DNA from: Chloroflexota bacterium | GTDB taxonomy: Bacteria > Chloroflexota > Anaerolineae > Anaerolineales > Villigracilaceae | Direction of reading: 5' to 3' | DNA length: 52,563 nucleotides | Assembly (NCBI GenBank): GCA_023459215.1 | Contig: JAEWVF010000022.1 | Coordinates: 1 to 52,563 of the forward strand | Shown here: positions 31,140-38,975 of the stretch, in pieces | How the letters are laid out: each line of letters begins with the position of its first letter | Numbering within the stretch: position 1 is the stretch's first letter | Translations under genes and position numbers: made by a program | The notes under the pieces: model-generated | The model's input: only the letters and a program-made list of their open reading frames with translations | The model's database searches: none | What the model was told of the DNA's origin: nothing

Positions 31140-31167
31140 GAATATAACGAAAAAGAGTGAGATTATC

Positions 31168-31512
31168 ATGATTTCCCAAACCCTGGCCCAAGAAGTTTCC
31201 CAACTCGAAGCAGATTTATGTTTTGCCCTGGCAGACCCGACCCGAATTTTAATGTTATATGCACTCGATGAACGTCCACGCAACGTGACAGAATTAACCC
31301 AGGAACTGAACATCCCCCAACCAACCGCCTCGCGCCACCTGAAAATCCTGCGCGAACGCGGGCTGGTTAGCGCCAACAGACAGGGAGTCACCATCCAATA
31401 CGAGCTAAACGACAAGCGCCTCATCCAGGCGCTCGACCTGCTGCGCAGCGTTCTGCGTGACCGGCTGGCGTATCGCGCCAACCTGATGGAAGAAATCTCT
31501 GAAGCAGAGTAG
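31168..31512 (+). CDS. ArsR/SmtB-family repressor heading the cytochrome operon
   Basis: 114 residues from the ATG at 31168, with GAGTGAGA upstream; a further ATG at 31138 lacks a ribosome site and overlaps the palindrome. Winged-helix motifs are clear: FALADPTRILMLYAL, LNIPQPTASRHLKILRERGLV and VTIQYELND. There is only one Cys (DLCFAL, near residue 19), no ELCVC-type metal site and no second Cys, so arsenic sensing and the two-Cys persulfide switch of BigR/SqrR are both unsupported. The ligand is unknown. Spacing of 23 bp to the octaheme gene suggests it represses the operon it heads. Confidence 0.9.
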   Translation: MISQTLAQEVSQLEADLCFALADPTRILMLYALDERPRNVTELTQELNIPQPTASRHLKILRERGLVSANRQGVTIQYELNDKRLIQALDLLRSVLRDRLAYRANLMEEISEAE

Positions 31513-31535
31513 CCCATTCAACGAGGAGAATGGTT

Positions 31536-32981
31536 ATGAAAAATTTCAAAGCTTATTGGATTTTCGGCCTGCTTGGCATCCTGCTGGTGATCGTGGCCCC
31601 GATCATGTTATTTACCCAGGAAGCCTCCGCCAGCGCCGTCGATAATCCCTGGGACAACGTTCCCGAGCGCCGCATCCACGTCGCCCATACCGACATCATC
31701 ACCGGGCCGTTCGAGACCCCGCAGGATGTCACCCGCACCTGCCTGTCCTGTCACCCGGATGCGGCCAAAAATGTGATGATGACTTCCCACTGGACATGGG
31801 AAAGCAAAGAGACCGATGTGCCCTGGCGCGATGAGCCGGTTACCATCGGCAAAATCAACCAGATCAACAACTTCTGCATCAGCGCCCAAACCAACCAAAA
31901 ATCCTGCACATCCTGCCACATCGGTTATGACTGGCAGGAAACTGGCGATTTCAGCCAGGCCTACGATTTCAATAACTCTGAAAACGTTGACTGCCTGGTC
32001 TGTCACGCCCAGTCCGGTTATGCCAAGGGCAATTACGGCAACCCGGCCGAGGGCGTTGACCTGCTGGCGGCCGCCCGCAGCGTGGCATCACCCACCCGCA
32101 AAAATTGCGGAACCTGCCATTTTAACGGCGGCGGGGGCAACAACGTCAAGCATGGCGACCTGTCGCAGCAATTATTCTTCCCCTCGCCTGAAATGGATGT
32201 GCACATGGGCGGCAACGACTTTCTCTGCACCGATTGCCATACCACTCAGAATCACCAAATCAAAGGCCGCCTGGTTGTGGACAATTACCAGATCGACCAG
32301 AGCGAACAGGTTCTTTGCAGTGATTGCCACATCGAGACCCCACACGATGACCAGCGCCTGAACAGTCACACCGCCAGCGTGGCCTGCCAAACCTGCCATA
32401 TCCCCACCATGGCCACCAAAGACCCGACCAAAGTCACCTGGGACTGGAGCACTTCCGGCCAGGATATTGGCGATGATCATTTCACTTATCTAAAAATCAA
32501 AGGTTCGTTCCAGTACGAGTCAAACGTACAACCCACCTATCTTTGGTTCAACGGCAATAACGAATATCGTTACCTGCTCGGCGACCCCATCAGCAGCGAT
32601 GGGCCAACGATGATTAACCTGCCGGCTGGCAGCATCGACGATCCGCAAGCGAAAATCTATCCCTTCAAGCTACATATCGCCATCCAGCCGTACGATACCA
32701 GCTTCAAACACCTGTTGGCCCCGGTCACATCCGGCCCGGACGGTTACTGGACAACCTTTGACTGGGATTCCGCCTTCCGCCTGGCAGAAACGCGCATGGG
32801 CCTGCCCTACAGCGGCAGCTACGATTTCACCGAAACCTGGATGTACTGGCCCACGACCCACCTCGTCCAACCCGCCGAAAATGCCCTGCAGTGCTCCGAT
32901 TGCCACGGCGAAAGCGGACGCCTCGACTGGGAGGCTCTCGGCTACCCCGGAGACCCAATGACCTGGGGCGAGAGAAGGTAA
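31536..32981 (+). CDS. octaheme c-type cytochrome of the tetrathionate reductase type
   Basis: 481 residues. ATG at 31536, with AGGAG 9 nt upstream, beats the ATG at 31530. An uncleaved or cleaved signal segment (FGLLGILLVIVAPIMLF) directs it outside the membrane. Eight CxxCH heme sites are seen at Cys 69, 124, 153, 191, 231, 261, 284 and 453. The order, and motifs such as SCTSCHIGYDW, FNNSENVDCLVCH and CQTCHIPTMA, match octaheme tetrathionate reductase-like proteins. A Lys at 164, just after the third heme motif, may be the active-site heme ligand known in that family. Those enzymes can reduce tetrathionate, nitrite and hydroxylamine in vitro; the natural substrate here is unproven. Confidence 0.9.
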   Translation: MKNFKAYWIFGLLGILLVIVAPIMLFTQEASASAVDNPWDNVPERRIHVAHTDIITGPFETPQDVTRTCLSCHPDAAKNVMMTSHWTWESKETDVPWRDEPVTIGKINQINNFCISAQTNQKSCTSCHIGYDWQETGDFSQAYDFNNSENVDCLVCHAQSGYAKGNYGNPAEGVDLLAAARSVASPTRKNCGTCHFNGGGGNNVKHGDLSQQLFFPSPEMDVHMGGNDFLCTDCHTTQNHQIKGRLVVDNYQIDQSEQVLCSDCHIETPHDDQRLNSHTASVACQTCHIPTMATKDPTKVTWDWSTSGQDIGDDHFTYLKIKGSFQYESNVQPTYLWFNGNNEYRYLLGDPISSDGPTMINLPAGSIDDPQAKIYPFKLHIAIQPYDTSFKHLLAPVTSGPDGYWTTFDWDSAFRLAETRMGLPYSGSYDFTETWMYWPTTHLVQPAENALQCSDCHGESGRLDWEALGYPGDPMTWGERR

Positions 32982-32987
32982 ACGAGA

Positions 32988-33052
32988 TTAGATACTCGAC
33001 AACTCGATATTAGATACTCGAAAATCGAATAACCAATATCGAATAACGAACA
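32988..33052. repeat. TCGATATTAGATACTCG palindromic repeat between cytochrome genes
   Basis: TAGATACTCGACAACTCG and a second TAGATACTCGAAAATCG are mirrored by CCAATATCGAATAACG. It is of the same family as the copy translated inside copA at 19293-19367. It fills the 84-bp gap between the two cytochrome genes. Confidence 0.7.
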
Positions 33053-33065
33053 CTCCAGAGAAACC

Positions 33066-35813
33066 ATGAAAACTCTCTTCATCACCCACAAACGCGCCTT
33101 AATCGTCCTCGGACTTGGCCTTCTGACCACCCTGCTGGCTTTCGGCATCGTGTTTGCCAACCGCCCGACGGCCCCCGCAGTCCAGCCTTCGCCGCTGCAT
33201 CCCCCGGTAATCCTGCTCGATACCGCTGGACAGAACGTACTCGAAAGCGGCCAGCCTGTATCGACCATGCAAACCTGCGGGGCCTGTCACGATACCGATT
33301 TCATCGCCAGCCACAGCTTCCATGCCGACCTGGGCTTATCCGATTACCAGGCCCAATCCGGCAGTTGGGATGCCAGCACCGGCACGTTCGGCAAATGGGA
33401 CCCGCTTACCTATCGCTATCTCAGCCAGGGCGGCGATGAACGTCTCGACCTTTCAACCGCTGAATTTTTGATGGAGTTTGGCGCGCGCATCCCTGGCGGC
33501 GGACCGGCCACCACCTCCCGCAGCGGAGCGCCGCTCACCAGCCTGAAACCGGATGCAAACAACCCCGAAGCCAGCGTTCTTGACCCAATCACCGGCAAAA
33601 GCCAACCCTGGGATTGGAAAAAATCCGGCGTGCTGGAGATGGATTGCTTCTTGTGCCACCTGGAGAATCCCAACCTGGACGCGCGCACTTTCTCCATCGA
33701 AGCAGGGGATTTTGCCGGAGCCAGCACCGCTACCCTGTCGCACCAGGACTTTGTCCGCCAGGAAGGCGGCATCTGGGAATATAACCCGGCAGCCTTCAAC
33801 GAAGACGGTTCGCTCAAAACCGAATTCATCCAGCTACAAGACCCGACCAACGCCAACTGCGCAGCCTGCCACGGCGTGGTACACACCGACAAACTGGCCC
33901 CGCTGACGTACACTGGCTGCTCAATCGATGAATACCAGACCGCCACCACCGGTCAGATTGTCACCCCACAGAAAATCTCGGCCTCGGGCATGAACATTTC
34001 AGACAAAAACGAGCTGACCTACGCCTGGGATATTCACGCCGAGCGCGCCCTGAAATGCACCGACTGCCACTTTGCGCTCAACAATCCGGCCCAGGCCCAG
34101 CGCATGTCGCAGGAGAATCCCGATCACCTGAGCTACGATCCGCGCCGGCTCGAAATCAGCGAATACCTGCTGCGTCCCGACCACAACTTCGCGCGCGGGC
34201 AGAGCGCCCAGTTCAATGTCGATCCCGACTTGAAGGCGACCATGCGCCGCTGTGACTCGTGTCACGACGCCCAACAAGCCCATGCCGATTGGCTGCCTTA
34301 CACCGAGCGCCACATGCAGGTACTCGACTGCGAATCCTGCCACATTCCACAGATGTATGCCCCGGCCATTCAAAGCGCCGACTGGACAGTCATCACCCCG
34401 GCGGGCGAGGCCATCAGCCAGTGCCGCGGCGTGGAAGGTTCGGGAAACAGCCAGAGCGACCTGATCACCGGCTTTGCGCCGGTCCTGCTCCAGCGTGAAA
34501 ATGTCGACGGACACACATCCCTGACCACTTACAACCTGGTGACAGCCTGGTACTGGGTCTACGAGGATGCCAACGAAAACACTCGTCCAGTGCGTCTCAT
34601 TGACCTGCAAAAAGTTTATCTCTCCCCAGGTTTGGGGCTCGACCATTGGACATACGATCCGCAAGTTCTCGCAGCTTTTGATGACGATGCCGATGGGACT
34701 CTTTCCACAACTGAATTAAGAATCGATTCAGAAGCCAAGAGAGATTTCATCGCAGAAAAATTGACTGCCCTCGGCCTGAAAAACCCGCGCATCGAGGGCC
34801 AAATCCGGCCTTACAGCATTAATCACAACGTTGTGCGCGGCGAACAAACCATCCGCGACTGCGAAACCTGCCATAATGCCGCTTCGCGTGTGACCGCAGC
34901 GATGAAACTGTCCGACTACGTTCCCGGCGGCGTGACCCCGGCCTTCGTCACCGATGCCAACGTTCGCGCAGATGGGTCGGTGCAGACCGGTGCCGATGGG
35001 TCGCTCTACTATCAGCCCCAAAATGAAAACCGCGCTGTGTATGTCTTCGGCCACGACCGGGTGAACTGGATCGACTGGTTCGGCGCGCTGGCTTTCGTCG
35101 GCACCATCCTGGGTGTTGGCGGACACGGCACAATGCGCTACCTGGCCTGGCTCAAACTGCCCAAACATGCCCTGCGCACCAAACGCGTTCACATGTACGA
35201 GGCTTATGAGCGCTTCTGGCACTGGCTGCAAACCTTTGCCATCGTCTTCCTGCTCTTCACCGGACTGGTGATTCACCGCCCCGATATTTTCGGCATCTTC
35301 TCCTTCCGCTACATGGTCACGGTGCATAATGTCCTGGCAGCCATCCTGGTCATCAACGCCCTGCTCTCACTCTTCTGGCACTTGACCACCGGCGAGGTCA
35401 AGCAGTATATCCCCCGCCCGCGCGGATTCTTCGATGACGCCATCGTGCAAGTCAAATTTTACATCGGCGGTATTTTCAAAGGCGAGCCACATCCCTTCGA
35501 AAAGCGCCGCGATAAAAAGCTGAATCCGCTGCAACAGGCAACTTATTTCGGCCTGCTGACGGTGCTTTTACCGCTGCAAATTATCACCGGAGCGCTGATG
35601 TGGGGCGTCCAGACCTTCCCACAGATTTCAACCTGGTTTGGCGGCCTGCCGGTGTTGGCCCCCTTCCACAGCCTGGTAGCCTGGATGTTCGGCGCGTTCA
35701 TCGTCGCCCACGTTTACCTGACAACCACCGGCGCAACCCCGGTCGAGGCCATGCGCGGCATGGTCACCGGTTGGGAAGAAATTGAAGAACACGGCGAAGA
35801 ACACAAGGAGTAA
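33066..35813 (+). CDS. heptaheme cytochrome fused to a membrane cytochrome b domain
   Basis: 915 residues. An N-terminal signal anchor (ALIVLGLGLLTTLLAFGIVF) is followed by a large extracytoplasmic part with seven CxxCH sites at about Cys 71, 194, 264, 330, 395, 421 and 598. Between the sixth and seventh lies DDDADGTLSTTE, a canonical EF-hand loop near residue 539. A transmembrane segment at about 670-700 and a cytochrome b-like domain from about 708 on (WHWLQTFAIVFLLFTGLVIH, VHNVLAAILVINALLSLFWH, HSLVAWMFGAFIVAHVYL) carry His residues that fit two b hemes. The design connects a periplasmic redox chain with the quinone pool. It follows the octaheme gene directly. No molybdenum subunit is encoded alongside. 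Confidence 0.88.
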   Translation: MKTLFITHKRALIVLGLGLLTTLLAFGIVFANRPTAPAVQPSPLHPPVILLDTAGQNVLESGQPVSTMQTCGACHDTDFIASHSFHADLGLSDYQAQSGSWDASTGTFGKWDPLTYRYLSQGGDERLDLSTAEFLMEFGARIPGGGPATTSRSGAPLTSLKPDANNPEASVLDPITGKSQPWDWKKSGVLEMDCFLCHLENPNLDARTFSIEAGDFAGASTATLSHQDFVRQEGGIWEYNPAAFNEDGSLKTEFIQLQDPTNANCAACHGVVHTDKLAPLTYTGCSIDEYQTATTGQIVTPQKISASGMNISDKNELTYAWDIHAERALKCTDCHFALNNPAQAQRMSQENPDHLSYDPRRLEISEYLLRPDHNFARGQSAQFNVDPDLKATMRRCDSCHDAQQAHADWLPYTERHMQVLDCESCHIPQMYAPAIQSADWTVITPAGEAISQCRGVEGSGNSQSDLITGFAPVLLQRENVDGHTSLTTYNLVTAWYWVYEDANENTRPVRLIDLQKVYLSPGLGLDHWTYDPQVLAAFDDDADGTLSTTELRIDSEAKRDFIAEKLTALGLKNPRIEGQIRPYSINHNVVRGEQTIRDCETCHNAASRVTAAMKLSDYVPGGVTPAFVTDANVRADGSVQTGADGSLYYQPQNENRAVYVFGHDRVNWIDWFGALAFVGTILGVGGHGTMRYLAWLKLPKHALRTKRVHMYEAYERFWHWLQTFAIVFLLFTGLVIHRPDIFGIFSFRYMVTVHNVLAAILVINALLSLFWHLTTGEVKQYIPRPRGFFDDAIVQVKFYIGGIFKGEPHPFEKRRDKKLNPLQQATYFGLLTVLLPLQIITGALMWGVQTFPQISTWFGGLPVLAPFHSLVAWMFGAFIVAHVYLTTTGATPVEAMRGMVTGWEEIEEHGEEHKE

Positions 35814-35818
35814 ACCTT

Positions 35819-36400
35819 ATGACAGTCGCAAGCAAACCCCAAAAGAAATCCTTTGACTGGCAGCCCATTCGGCGCTTCTTCCTGGAGCGCCCACAAAAGC
35901 CCTACATCCACCCCTACCTGGGCGGCTTCCTGCTCGGATTGGTGCTGTTTGGCGCCTTCTTCCTGACCGGCAATGGCCTGGGCGCCTCGGGCGGCATCAA
36001 CCGGCTGGTGGTTGCCGTACAGGATATGATCGACCCGACCCACGTCGACAACAACCCCTATCTGCTCAAAATGGCCGGCGGCAACAAGAATCCGCTCGAC
36101 GATTGGATCATCCCGATGATTTTCGGCTCGGCCCTGGGCGGGTTCTTTGGCGGCTGGCAAAACGGACGCCTGAAGTTTGAGACCAACAAAGGCCCGCAGA
36201 TTTCAAACCGCACGCGCTGGGCGATGGCCTTCGCTGGCGGCCTGATCATGGGCTATGGGGCGCGCATGGCGCGCGGCTGCACCAGCGGCCTGGCCCTCTC
36301 GGGCGGAGCAGTACTGTCGGTCGGCGCCTGGGCGTTCATGTTCTCGGTCTTTGGCGGGGCGTATGCCCTGGCTTACTTCGTCAGGAAGTTGTGGCTCTAA
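35819..36400 (+). CDS. half-size YeeE/YedE membrane transporter, first half
   Basis: 193 residues; Shine-Dalgarno AAGGAG overlaps the previous stop. About four or five membrane helices. The family Cys is in GARMARGCTSGLALSGGA near residue 152. YeeE/YedE proteins take up thiosulfate (TsuA) or other sulfur compounds through conserved cysteines; here the usual two-half protein is split over two genes. Half-size pairs are known beside sulfide-responsive ArsR regulators (BigR-type operons). Gap to the next gene is 13 bp. Confidence 0.88.
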   Translation: MTVASKPQKKSFDWQPIRRFFLERPQKPYIHPYLGGFLLGLVLFGAFFLTGNGLGASGGINRLVVAVQDMIDPTHVDNNPYLLKMAGGNKNPLDDWIIPMIFGSALGGFFGGWQNGRLKFETNKGPQISNRTRWAMAFAGGLIMGYGARMARGCTSGLALSGGAVLSVGAWAFMFSVFGGAYALAYFVRKLWL

Positions 36401-36413
36401 CAGGAGAACACAT

Positions 36414-37703
36414 ATGGAATACCCATTCCCCCTCCAAATTTTGCAAACTGTCAGCGCAGCCAACCCTTGGACCTACCTGGTCTTTGGCGTGATCGGCTTT
36501 TTCTTCGGCTACGTGCTGGAACTCTCCGGCTTTGGCAACTCTAAAAAATTGGCGGCCCAGTTCTACTTCCGCGAATTAACCGTGCTCAAGGTCATGTTTG
36601 GGGCCATCGTCACCGCCATGGTGCTGCTCTTTACCATGATCGGCCTGGGCTTGGTCAATTACAACCTGATTTGGGTCAACCCGACCTATCTCTGGTCGGG
36701 GATTCTGGGCGGGCTGATCATGGGCGTCGGCTTCATTGTCGGCGGGTTCTGCCCTGGCACTTCGCTCGTCTCGGCCTTCACCGGCAAAATCGATGGGATT
36801 TTCTTCGTTCTGGGCGTCACCGCCGGTATCTTCCTGTTCGGCGAAACCGAGCCGCTCTACGATCTCTGGTGGCAAACTTCCGGCTATCTCGGGCGTTTCA
36901 CCATCATGGACTGGCTCAACCTGCCCGCCGGGGTGGTTGTGACCATCATTGTCGCCATGGCGCTTTTCATGTTCTGGGGCGCGGAACAACTCGAGCGTCT
37001 GATCGGTAAACGCGACTTGAGCCAGGAACCTCGGGCGCGTGTTTACGGCGCGGCGGCGCTCTTTGCCGTTGCCCTGGGCGTGATCGTAATTGGCACCCCC
37101 AGCCTGGAACAAAAGTACAGCCGCACCGTTTTCAGCCGCGACATCGGCGTCGAAGGCGCATCGATGAAACTCAGCGCCGACCAGTTGCTCGAAAAACGTC
37201 TGGCCCAAGCTTCGCCTGCCGAGGTGTATCACACCATGTTCGATAACGGGCTGATCACCGTCCTGCTGGATGTCCGGCCCGAAGCCGATTACAACCTGTA
37301 CCATATCAACAATGCCCTCAACGTGCCGCTGGCCCAAATCCCGACCGTTGTGCCGCAATTACAGGCCAAGCACAGCCCGAACACAGTCTACTTTGTGATG
37401 AGCAACGATGAAGTCGATGCCACCACAGCCTGGAAAATCCTGGTCGGCAGCGGCGTTGCCAACGTTTACATCCTGGAAGGCGGCCTCAACAACTGGATTG
37501 CCTTCTTCGGCGAGGACGATCCTGAGATTAAGCCCCTGGCCGGAACCAGCACCCCCGAACAGTTGCGCTACGACTTCCCGGCTGTGTTAGGTTCGCGCTA
37601 CGAGTCCTGCTATCCCAACCCGCAAAAATGGGAAGAACTCGAATATGAGCCGGTTATAAAACTGGAACTCAAACGCGACAAAAGCGGCGGCGGCTGCGGC
37701 TAA
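36414..37703 (+). CDS. half-size YeeE/YedE transporter fused to a rhodanese-like domain
   Basis: 429 residues from the ATG at 36414 (AGGAGAACACAT upstream); the upstream in-frame region overlaps the previous gene and is not used. Residues 1-240 hold about seven helices with the second signature GGFCPGTSLVSAF near residue 116. Residues of about 265-365 form a rhodanese fold (LLDVRPEADYNLYHINNALN, VYILEGGLNNWIAFFGE), but the active-site loop reads FVMSNDEVDAT without the catalytic Cys. Domain role may be docking rather than sulfur transfer. The C-terminus (KSGGGCG) has a free Cys. It closes the operon; the following gap has a family A repeat. Confidence 0.88.
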   Translation: MEYPFPLQILQTVSAANPWTYLVFGVIGFFFGYVLELSGFGNSKKLAAQFYFRELTVLKVMFGAIVTAMVLLFTMIGLGLVNYNLIWVNPTYLWSGILGGLIMGVGFIVGGFCPGTSLVSAFTGKIDGIFFVLGVTAGIFLFGETEPLYDLWWQTSGYLGRFTIMDWLNLPAGVVVTIIVAMALFMFWGAEQLERLIGKRDLSQEPRARVYGAAALFAVALGVIVIGTPSLEQKYSRTVFSRDIGVEGASMKLSADQLLEKRLAQASPAEVYHTMFDNGLITVLLDVRPEADYNLYHINNALNVPLAQIPTVVPQLQAKHSPNTVYFVMSNDEVDATTAWKILVGSGVANVYILEGGLNNWIAFFGEDDPEIKPLAGTSTPEQLRYDFPAVLGSRYESCYPNPQKWEELEYEPVIKLELKRDKSGGGCG

Positions 37704-37724
37704 GCTGAAGCCTTAATTCGAGTG

Positions 37725-37813
37725 GAACGCGGATAAAACCAGATTGGGCGGATTCGCGCGGATAACATAAAAACATCCGTGAGAATCCGCCCAATCGGCG
37801 CAAATTCGCGTTC
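37725..37813. repeat. palindromic repeat, family A
   Basis: GAACGCGGAT at the left pairs with AATTCGCGTTC at the right; internal GGGCGGATTCGCGCGGAT pairs with ATCCGTGAGAATCCGCCC. It shares its ends with the copy at 1021-1112 (both GAACGCGGAT ... GCGTTCTATTTTT) and lies between two convergent genes, so could act as their terminator. Confidence 0.78.
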
Positions 37814-37832
37814 TATTTTTTTACCTGAAACC

Positions 37833-38606
37833 CTACAACGTTCCCTTGACCATGCCGCCATCCACCGTCAGCATCACGCCAGTCAGGTAGCTGGCCGCCG
37901 GGGAAACCAGGAAAGCCGCCGGTTTGGCAAACTCTTCCGGCTTGGCCATGCGTCCCAGCGGCGATTCGGCCATCTGTTTGCGGATTTCATCCTCAACGGT
38001 CGAGCCGTTTTGCCGGGCGCGGAAACTCATCAGCTCGCTGACCCGCTCGGTTTCGGTCCAGCCGGGCAGGATGGAGTTAAAGCGGATGCCCTCGCGGCCC
38101 AACTCCAGCGCCAGGGTTTTGGTCAGGCCGACCGTTGCCGCGCGGATGCTGTTCGACAACACCAGGTTTGGGATCGGCTGTTTGACCGAATAGGATGTAA
38201 TTGTCAAGACCGTTGCCGCCCGCGACTCGCGCAGGAAAGGCAAAGCCGCCCGAATCAGGCGCACATGACTCATTAACGAAAGTGCGATCGCTTTCTGCCA
38301 GGCCATATCATCAAATGTTTCAAAAGCGCCCGAAGGCGGCCCGCCAGCGTTGGTAATCAGGATGTCGAGGCCGCCCAATTTTTCAACCGTCTCGGCCATG
38401 ACCCGCTCCGCTGCGCCCGACTCGCTGACATCCGCGGGAATCGCCTGCGCGCCGAGCTTTTCCGCCGCCAAATGCAGTTTATCCGCATCGCGGGCATTGA
38501 GCGCAACCCGCGCTCCTTCGGCAGCCAACTGTTGGGCAGTGGCAAATCCCAGGCCGCGCGAAGCCCCGGTGACCAGGGCGCGTAATCCGTTTAAACCTAA
38601 ATCCAT
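37833..38606 (-). CDS. short-chain dehydrogenase/reductase lacking the YxxxK motif
   Basis: 257 residues from the ATG at 38606, with GGAGACGAT upstream. The Rossmann motif is TGASRGLG, and TNAGGPPSG stands for NNAG. Where most family members have YxxxK, this one reads LVLSNSIRAATVG, so both catalytic Tyr and Lys are replaced. A subgroup of SDR proteins with SN-x-x-R at this site exists and is often named 3-oxoacyl-ACP reductase without proof. Its activity and substrate are therefore uncertain. It follows the DUF503 gene by 19 bp on the same strand. Confidence 0.88.
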   Translation of the reverse strand: MDLGLNGLRALVTGASRGLGFATAQQLAAEGARVALNARDADKLHLAAEKLGAQAIPADVSESGAAERVMAETVEKLGGLDILITNAGGPPSGAFETFDDMAWQKAIALSLMSHVRLIRAALPFLRESRAATVLTITSYSVKQPIPNLVLSNSIRAATVGLTKTLALELGREGIRFNSILPGWTETERVSELMSFRARQNGSTVEDEIRKQMAESPLGRMAKPEEFAKPAAFLVSPAASYLTGVMLTVDGGMVKGTL

Positions 38607-38625
38607 ATCGTCTCCAATCCGCTGT

Positions 38626-38913
38626 TTACCAATTCCCAATCTCTATTTTTGCATCCCAGACATCGCCGTCCGTCCAGTGCGCCTCGACCCAGGCCCGCAC
38701 TGTTTCCAGCGCCGATTGCAGGAAAGCCGCATCGCCGCCAATCATCACACAGCCAATCCGGGCTTCAGTCCACTTATCGTTCAGGCCGGTCTCGGCCACC
38801 GACAGGTTAAACTCACGCCGCAGGCGGCTGATCAGGGGTTTGAGCAGTCCACGCTTCTCTTTGAGCGAGGCGCAGCCCGGCAAACGCAAATGGAATGTGA
38901 TCGTTGCAAGCAT
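38626..38913 (-). CDS. DUF503 family protein (YlxP-like)
   Basis: 95 residues with the DUF503 landmarks LRLPGCASLKEKRGLLKPL and FNLSVAETGLNDKW, then GCVMIGGD. The family is small, ferredoxin-like in fold and often next to ribosome-maturation genes; function unsettled. It lies between a hairpin upstream and the SDR gene downstream. Confidence 0.9.
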   Translation of the reverse strand: MLATITFHLRLPGCASLKEKRGLLKPLISRLRREFNLSVAETGLNDKWTEARIGCVMIGGDAAFLQSALETVRAWVEAHWTDGDVWDAKIEIGNW

Positions 38914-38928
38914 GGTCTTTTTAAGCAG

Positions 38929-38955
38929 AATGCCATAGCCGGTTGCTATGGCATT
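38929..38955 (-). terminator. hairpin between glutaredoxin and DUF503 genes
   Basis: AATGCCATAGC pairs perfectly with GCTATGGCATT around CGGTT. Read on the minus strand it follows the second glutaredoxin stop by 20 bp and is followed by CTGCTTAAAAAG. It could separate the tandem glutaredoxins from DUF503. Confidence 0.6.
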
Positions 38956-38975
38956 AAGATTTGCGACAAAACGGG

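Noticed and set aside
31168..31512. ArsR protein as an arsenic sensor linked with the ACR3 gene at the left edge
   Set aside because: It has no ELCVC-type site and only one Cys, and is 30 kb away from acr3 in an operon of cytochromes and sulfur transporters.
31536..32981. Octaheme protein as hydroxylamine oxidoreductase
   Set aside because: The heme spacing and motifs (FNNSENVDCLVCH with following Lys) fit the tetrathionate reductase type; no CxxCH-linked catalytic Tyr pattern of HAO was seen.
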